A stretch of DNA of 57,468 bases, from the NCBI GenBank assembly GCA_012521675.1, contig JAAYLU010000066.1, positions 1 to 57,468 on the forward strand, written 5' to 3'. Of the stretch, positions 53,982-57,468 are shown one piece after another. The notes under the pieces were generated by a model that saw only the letters and a list, made by a program, of their open reading frames with translations, searched no databases and was not told the DNA's origin. Made by a program: the position numbers and the translations under genes. Positions within the stretch are counted from its first letter, which is position 1; each line of letters begins with the position of its first letter. This stretch comes from Synergistaceae bacterium (lineage in GTDB: Bacteria > Synergistota > Synergistia > Synergistales > Aminobacteriaceae).

Positions 53982-55040
53982 ATGACGGCAGCCATAAATC
54001 GCTTCCTGGACCCGAACGACGGGCCGGGAGAGGACGAAAGCACCCTTCGCCCTCAGTCGCTCGGCGAGTTTTTGGGCCAGGAGAAACTGAAGGAGAAACT
54101 GTCGATCTTCATAAAGGCGGCCAGGCAGAGGAGAGAGGCGCTGGACCACACCCTCCTTTACGGGCCTCCCGGGCTGGGAAAGACGACCCTCGCGGGGATC
54201 ATAGCCCGCGAGATGGGAGGACAGCTGCGCGTCACGACAGGCCCCTCCCTGGAGAGGACCGGGGATCTCGCGGCCATTCTCTCGAACCTGGAGCCGAACG
54301 ACGTGCTCTTCATAGACGAGATACACAGGCTACCCACGAACGTCGAGGAGATACTATACCCGGCTATGGAGGACTACGCGCTCCATATCATCGTGGGGAA
54401 GGGGCCGCTGGCGAACAACATCTGCCTGCCGCTCCCCGGCTTCACCCTCGTGGGCGCCACCACGAGACTGGGTCTGCTCACCTCGCCGCTGCGCGCCCGT
54501 TTTGGTATAGTGGAGCAGCTGTCACCCTACACGGACGACGAGCTGCGGAGGATCGTGACAAGGGGGGCCAGGGTTCTGGGCACCGAGATACAGGATGACG
54601 CATCGAAGGAGATCGCACGCCGCTCCAGGGGCACTCCGCGAATCGCCCTTCGCCTCCTCCGAAGAGTTCGGGACGTGGCCGAGGTCAGATCCACCGGGGC
54701 CATCGACGTGGCCCTTGCGGGAGCGGCGATGGATATGCTCGGGCTGGACGACATGGGGCTGGACGAGGGCGACAGGAGGATATTGAGGGTGATCGTCGAG
54801 CTCTTCGACGGAGGTCCCGTCGGGCTCTCAACTCTGGGAGCGGCCCTCAACGAGGAGGTGCAGACCATAGAGGATATATACGAGCCCTTTCTGATTCAGC
54901 GAGGCTTCATCGAGAGGACCCCCAGGGGCAGAAGGGCCACCAGGAACAGCTGGGCCTACCTGGGCAAGGAGCCTCCATCGGAAGACCAGGAGCAGTGGCG
55001 TCTGCCCCTTCCCTCGGAAGAGGAGGAGGCCGAATCGTGA
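53982..55040 (+). CDS. ruvB: Holliday junction DNA helicase subunit RuvB
   Basis: A 352-residue AAA+ branch-migration motor. [18 protein letters not shown], Walker [10 protein letters not shown] near 59-67, Walker [11 protein letters not shown] and sensor [18 protein letters not shown]. The start ATG at 53982 is 8 bases after GAGG. Its last four bases overlap the next gene's GTG (GTGA). Confidence 0.96.
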   Translation: MTAAINRFLDPNDGPGEDESTLRPQSLGEFLGQEKLKEKLSIFIKAARQRREALDHTLLYGPPGLGKTTLAGIIAREMGGQLRVTTGPSLERTGDLAAILSNLEPNDVLFIDEIHRLPTNVEEILYPAMEDYALHIIVGKGPLANNICLPLPGFTLVGATTRLGLLTSPLRARFGIVEQLSPYTDDELRRIVTRGARVLGTEIQDDASKEIARRSRGTPRIALRLLRRVRDVAEVRSTGAIDVALAGAAMDMLGLDDMGLDEGDRRILRVIVELFDGGPVGLSTLGAALNEEVQTIEDIYEPFLIQRGFIERTPRGRRATRNSWAYLGKEPPSEDQEQWRLPLPSEEEEAES

Positions 55041-55261
55041 ACTCCATCGGGAGGGCCCTGATCGCAGCGGGCTGCATCCTGGTGCTGTCGGGCGTTCTTC
55101 TCCTGCTTCTCGGCAGGTATACCGGCTTCTTCGGCAAACTGCCAGGCGACATCTCCTTCAGCCGAAAGGGGCTCACCGTCTTTGCCCCCTTCACGAGCAT
55201 GATAATCCTCAGCGTTTTGCTGACGGTCGTGATAAATATCATCTTCAGGTTTCTGAAATAG
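55037..55261 (+). CDS. DUF2905-like small membrane protein
   Basis: A 74-residue protein with two hydrophobic segments: [20 protein letters not shown] (about 6-25) and [19 protein letters not shown] (about 52-70). Between them lies [12 protein letters not shown], the conserved loop of DUF2905 proteins. The start is GTG 55037, coupled to ruvB by GTGA. Function unknown; the family often follows ruvB. Confidence 0.82.
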   Translation: MNSIGRALIAAGCILVLSGVLLLLLGRYTGFFGKLPGDISFSRKGLTVFAPFTSMIILSVLLTVVINIIFRFLK

Positions 55262-55282
55262 CCTTTATTCGGAGGAGTGCTT

Positions 55283-56731
55283 ATGTTGAAGGACAAGAAC
55301 AAGGGAGCTCCGGCTTCGACTCTTTCTCTGCTTTTCGCCGTTTTTCTGCTTATTCTCATGCTCCAGTCTCCGGCTCTTGCCAGGAACGTGTCCGTGGGGC
55401 TCGCGATAGGGCAGGCATCCGTATCGGTAAAGAGCGAATCGGCCATCACCGTGGTCGACTCAGGCGGGAAAAAACATTCGGTCGGCAAGTCGGTCGATTT
55501 CAAAGCATCGGCGAAGGGCTGCGTATCCGCGGGGAAGCTTCTGCTGAAGCTGCCTGTGAGCCTCTCTTCGGGGCACCCCCTGTCGTTCAACGGAAGGCGT
55601 TACCGGGGGTCCCTTCGCCTGGTCGCGTCCGGTTCGGGCGTGACGCTTCTCAACGTAATCGATCTCGAGGAGTACCTCAGGGGCGTGCTGAAGATGGAGG
55701 TGAACCCCGCCTGGTCGATGGAGGCGTTGAAGGCTCAGGCGATCATATCAAGGACATACGCCCTTAGAAGCGTGCTCAACAACAAGGGCAAGGGGGGGTT
55801 CGACCTTCGAGACGGCATAACGTCTCAGGTGTACCGGGGGATCAACGCTGAGGACAAGAAGACCGACGAGGCCATCAAGTCCACCAGGGGAATGATCCTG
55901 AAGTACGGAGGCGGCATCGCGTTTACTCCTTTTCACTCTTTCAGCGGAGGGGCCACCGCCGATGTCTCCACTGTCTGGGGGGGCGACATGCCCTACCTCA
56001 AGGGGGTAAAGGAGGACTTCAGGACAGACTCGCCAAACAATCACTGGGAGACGCGCCTTACCCCCGCCCAGGTGGAGGGGGCCCTGCGCTCCGCCGGCGT
56101 CAACGTAGGACGGCTGCAGGAGCTGCGCGTCGAGAAGACCGACCCGCACGGCAGGGCGACAGTGCTTCGCGCTATCGGAACCAATGGAACCAAGACGCTC
56201 AAGAGCCATAACTTCCGCATGGCGGCCGGCAGCAACGTCATCAAGAGCACCGTGATGACAATCACCCCTCCCGGTGGAAGAATACCGCAATCGCAGCCCG
56301 ATCGGCAGCCGCCCGCGGAGATCCCGACCGCCGCTCCGCCTGCAGGCGAGCCGCTCCCGGACATACCTACATCTCTCACGCCCATGAGCGCGTCCGAGGA
56401 GCTGAAACTGACCCAGCTGACGGAACAGGGCGCTTTCAACTCGGAGGAGTTGATGGACATGCTGATGAACCCTGACAAGCGCAAAGGATACCTGGTCAAG
56501 GCGCTGCGAAGCGTCAAACCGGAGACGCCGGCTGTCAGCCCCCTGCCGAAGCCTCAGCCGAGCCCGCCCCCTTCGTACTCGACGGATTGTTTTGTCTTCA
56601 CCGGCAGAGGCTGGGGACACGGAGTGGGCCTGTCTCAGTGGGGGGCGAAGGCCTTGGCTGACAAGGGGTGGAGCCACAAACAGATACTCGACTTCTACTA
56701 CCCGGGCACCAAGCTTGACAAGATGCAGTGA
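55283..56731 (+). CDS. SpoIID/LytB-domain protein with proline-rich insertion
   Basis: A 482-residue exported protein. Residues 1-34 form a signal peptide (LSLLFAVFLLILMLQSPALA). The SpoIID domain begins near 115: IDLEEYLRGVLKMEVNPAWS with the catalytic Glu at 139, EALKAQAIISRTYALRS, and GGATADVSTVWGGDMPYLKG. At about 330-440 a Pro-rich low-complexity stretch is inserted, after which the last block (FTGRGWGHGVGLSQWGAKAL) completes the domain. SpoIID is a lytic transglycosylase acting on denuded glycan; in a non-sporulating diderm it more likely remodels the wall. GGAGG precedes the ATG by 7 bases. Confidence 0.88.
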   Translation: MLKDKNKGAPASTLSLLFAVFLLILMLQSPALARNVSVGLAIGQASVSVKSESAITVVDSGGKKHSVGKSVDFKASAKGCVSAGKLLLKLPVSLSSGHPLSFNGRRYRGSLRLVASGSGVTLLNVIDLEEYLRGVLKMEVNPAWSMEALKAQAIISRTYALRSVLNNKGKGGFDLRDGITSQVYRGINAEDKKTDEAIKSTRGMILKYGGGIAFTPFHSFSGGATADVSTVWGGDMPYLKGVKEDFRTDSPNNHWETRLTPAQVEGALRSAGVNVGRLQELRVEKTDPHGRATVLRAIGTNGTKTLKSHNFRMAAGSNVIKSTVMTITPPGGRIPQSQPDRQPPAEIPTAAPPAGEPLPDIPTSLTPMSASEELKLTQLTEQGAFNSEELMDMLMNPDKRKGYLVKALRSVKPETPAVSPLPKPQPSPPPSYSTDCFVFTGRGWGHGVGLSQWGAKALADKGWSHKQILDFYYPGTKLDKMQ

Positions 56732-56743
56732 CGAACTACCCCG

Positions 56744-57468
56744 ATGTCCGGTCTTTTCGACATAGAGTCATATGACTACTCTCTCCCCGAGGAGTTGATC
56801 GCCCAGAACCCGGCGACCCCGAGGGATTCTTCGAGGCTGATGATCTTGGATCGTGCCTCCGGCGCAATCACGCACAGGCAGTTTTATGACCTCGGGAAGT
56901 GTCTTCGTCCAGGCGACCTGCTGGTGCTGAACGATACCAGGGTGATGCGTGCCCGCCTTCACGGCGTGAAACTCCACGGAGGCGCCAGGGTGGAGATCCT
57001 GCTGTTGAAGGCCTTGGACGGCGGGCGGAAGGAATGGGAGGCACTTGTGAAACCGGGCAGAAGGCTCCGCCGTGGAACACTCATAAGCCTGAGCGACGGG
57101 ACGGAGTTAACGGTAGGGGAGCGCACTGCCGCAGGCGATGGAGTACGTTCCGTGCTCTTCCCCGACGGTGTTGATGTCGACGAGCTGCTGGACAGGATCG
57201 GTGAGACGCCTCTGCCACCCTATATCACTCGCTCCGACGCTCCGGCCTCGGCATACCAGACCGTCTTCGCCGCCCACGACGGATCTTCCGCCGCGCCTAC
57301 GGCAAGCCTTCACTTCACCGAGGCGCTGCTGGAGAGGGTAAAAGACGAGACCGGCGTTTCGATAACGTGGGTAACCCTGCACGTCGGACTTGGGACCTTT
57401 CGCCCGGTCAAGTGCTCCGATATCCGCGACCATGTAATTCACCACGAGAGCTGCATGGTTCCACGAGA
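56744..57468 (+). CDS. queA: S-adenosylmethionine:tRNA ribosyltransferase-isomerase (5' part; runs off window)
   Basis: At least 241 residues are present and the frame is open to the window end. SYDYSLPEELIAQNP, LNDTRVMRARLHG, TPLPPYI, YQTVFA, GSSAAPTASLHFT and VTLHVGLGTFRPV are standard QueA motifs. It makes epoxyqueuosine from preQ1-modified tRNA, so the organism carries queuosine. It begins 12 bases after the SpoIID gene. About 100 residues are missing at the 3' end. Confidence 0.94.
   Translation, partial: MSGLFDIESYDYSLPEELIAQNPATPRDSSRLMILDRASGAITHRQFYDLGKCLRPGDLLVLNDTRVMRARLHGVKLHGGARVEILLLKALDGGRKEWEALVKPGRRLRRGTLISLSDGTELTVGERTAAGDGVRSVLFPDGVDVDELLDRIGETPLPPYITRSDAPASAYQTVFAAHDGSSAAPTASLHFTEALLERVKDETGVSITWVTLHVGLGTFRPVKCSDIRDHVIHHESCMVPR

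Overview
The window is GC-rich and almost fully coding. Nearly all genes lie on the + strand; only a nitroreductase and a NikR-type regulator lie on the - strand. The gene content suggests an anaerobic, diderm, amino-acid- or peptide-fermenting bacterium, most likely of the Synergistota. The reasons are an OmpA-type envelope protein, a sodium-pumping methylmalonyl-CoA decarboxylase beside methylmalonyl-CoA mutase, a YgfK/SsnA-type molybdenum hydroxylase locus, the MEP isoprenoid pathway and a catabolic-looking ornithine carbamoyltransferase. The phylum call is an inference from gene content; no rRNA is present.

Layout. (1) 1-3100: a partial tRNA, tRNA-Lys(CUU) and tRNA-Leu(UAG) flank an OmpA/DUF4892-like gene and a small secreted-protein reading frame split by an in-frame UGA with a SECIS-like hairpin just downstream. 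A nitroreductase (-) and a lytic transglycosylase follow. (2) 3107-16109: a molybdenum hydroxylase locus holding a MocA-like nucleotidyltransferase fused to an HD domain, a three-subunit hydroxylase (FAD, 2Fe-2S, Mo), YgfK, SsnA, and a second hydroxylase made of a Mo subunit plus a fused 2Fe-2S/FAD subunit. This gene set matches the purine/selenium-dependent molybdenum hydroxylase clusters known from E. coli and clostridia. (3) 16140-27900: cold-shock protein, then trigger factor, ClpP, ClpX, Lon, EngB, ValS, FolC and a PgeF/YfiH protein. (4) 27946-31225: a Gfo/Idh/MocA oxidoreductase, a two-TM small protein and a secreted TPR/propeller protein. (5) 31283-38061: methylmalonyl-CoA mutase (two subunits), MeaB and the four subunits of a Na+-translocating decarboxylase. 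(6) 38225-49012: an RpiB-Upp fusion, a WecA/TagO-like transferase, WecB and MurA; then a P-loop/Asp23-like protein, a family-4 uracil-DNA glycosylase, UppS, CdsA, Dxr, RseP and IspG. (7) 49055-57468: ornithine carbamoyltransferase, a zinc ribbon protein, NikR (-), a degenerate nitrilase-like protein, NadE, YebC, RuvCAB, a DUF2905 protein, a SpoIID-like protein and the 5' part of queA.

How it fits together. The hydroxylase locus should oxidise purines or related N-heterocycles and deaminate the products (SsnA), with YgfK passing electrons between flavin, NAD(P) and Fe-S centres. The mutase/decarboxylase block interconverts succinyl-CoA and propionyl-CoA and stores the decarboxylation energy as a sodium gradient. 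The WecA/WecB/MurA and UppS/CdsA/Dxr/RseP/IspG runs supply envelope precursors and lipid carriers. Strongest leads for new biology: the UGA-interrupted reading frame next to a locus of a type associated with selenium use, the MocA-HD fusion, the RpiB-Upp fusion, and the catalytically degenerate nitrilase-like partner of NadE. No insertion sequence, CRISPR array, prophage or rRNA was seen. No gap between genes exceeds 300 bases; the longest is about 240 bases (16424-16661) and holds a terminator and a promoter.
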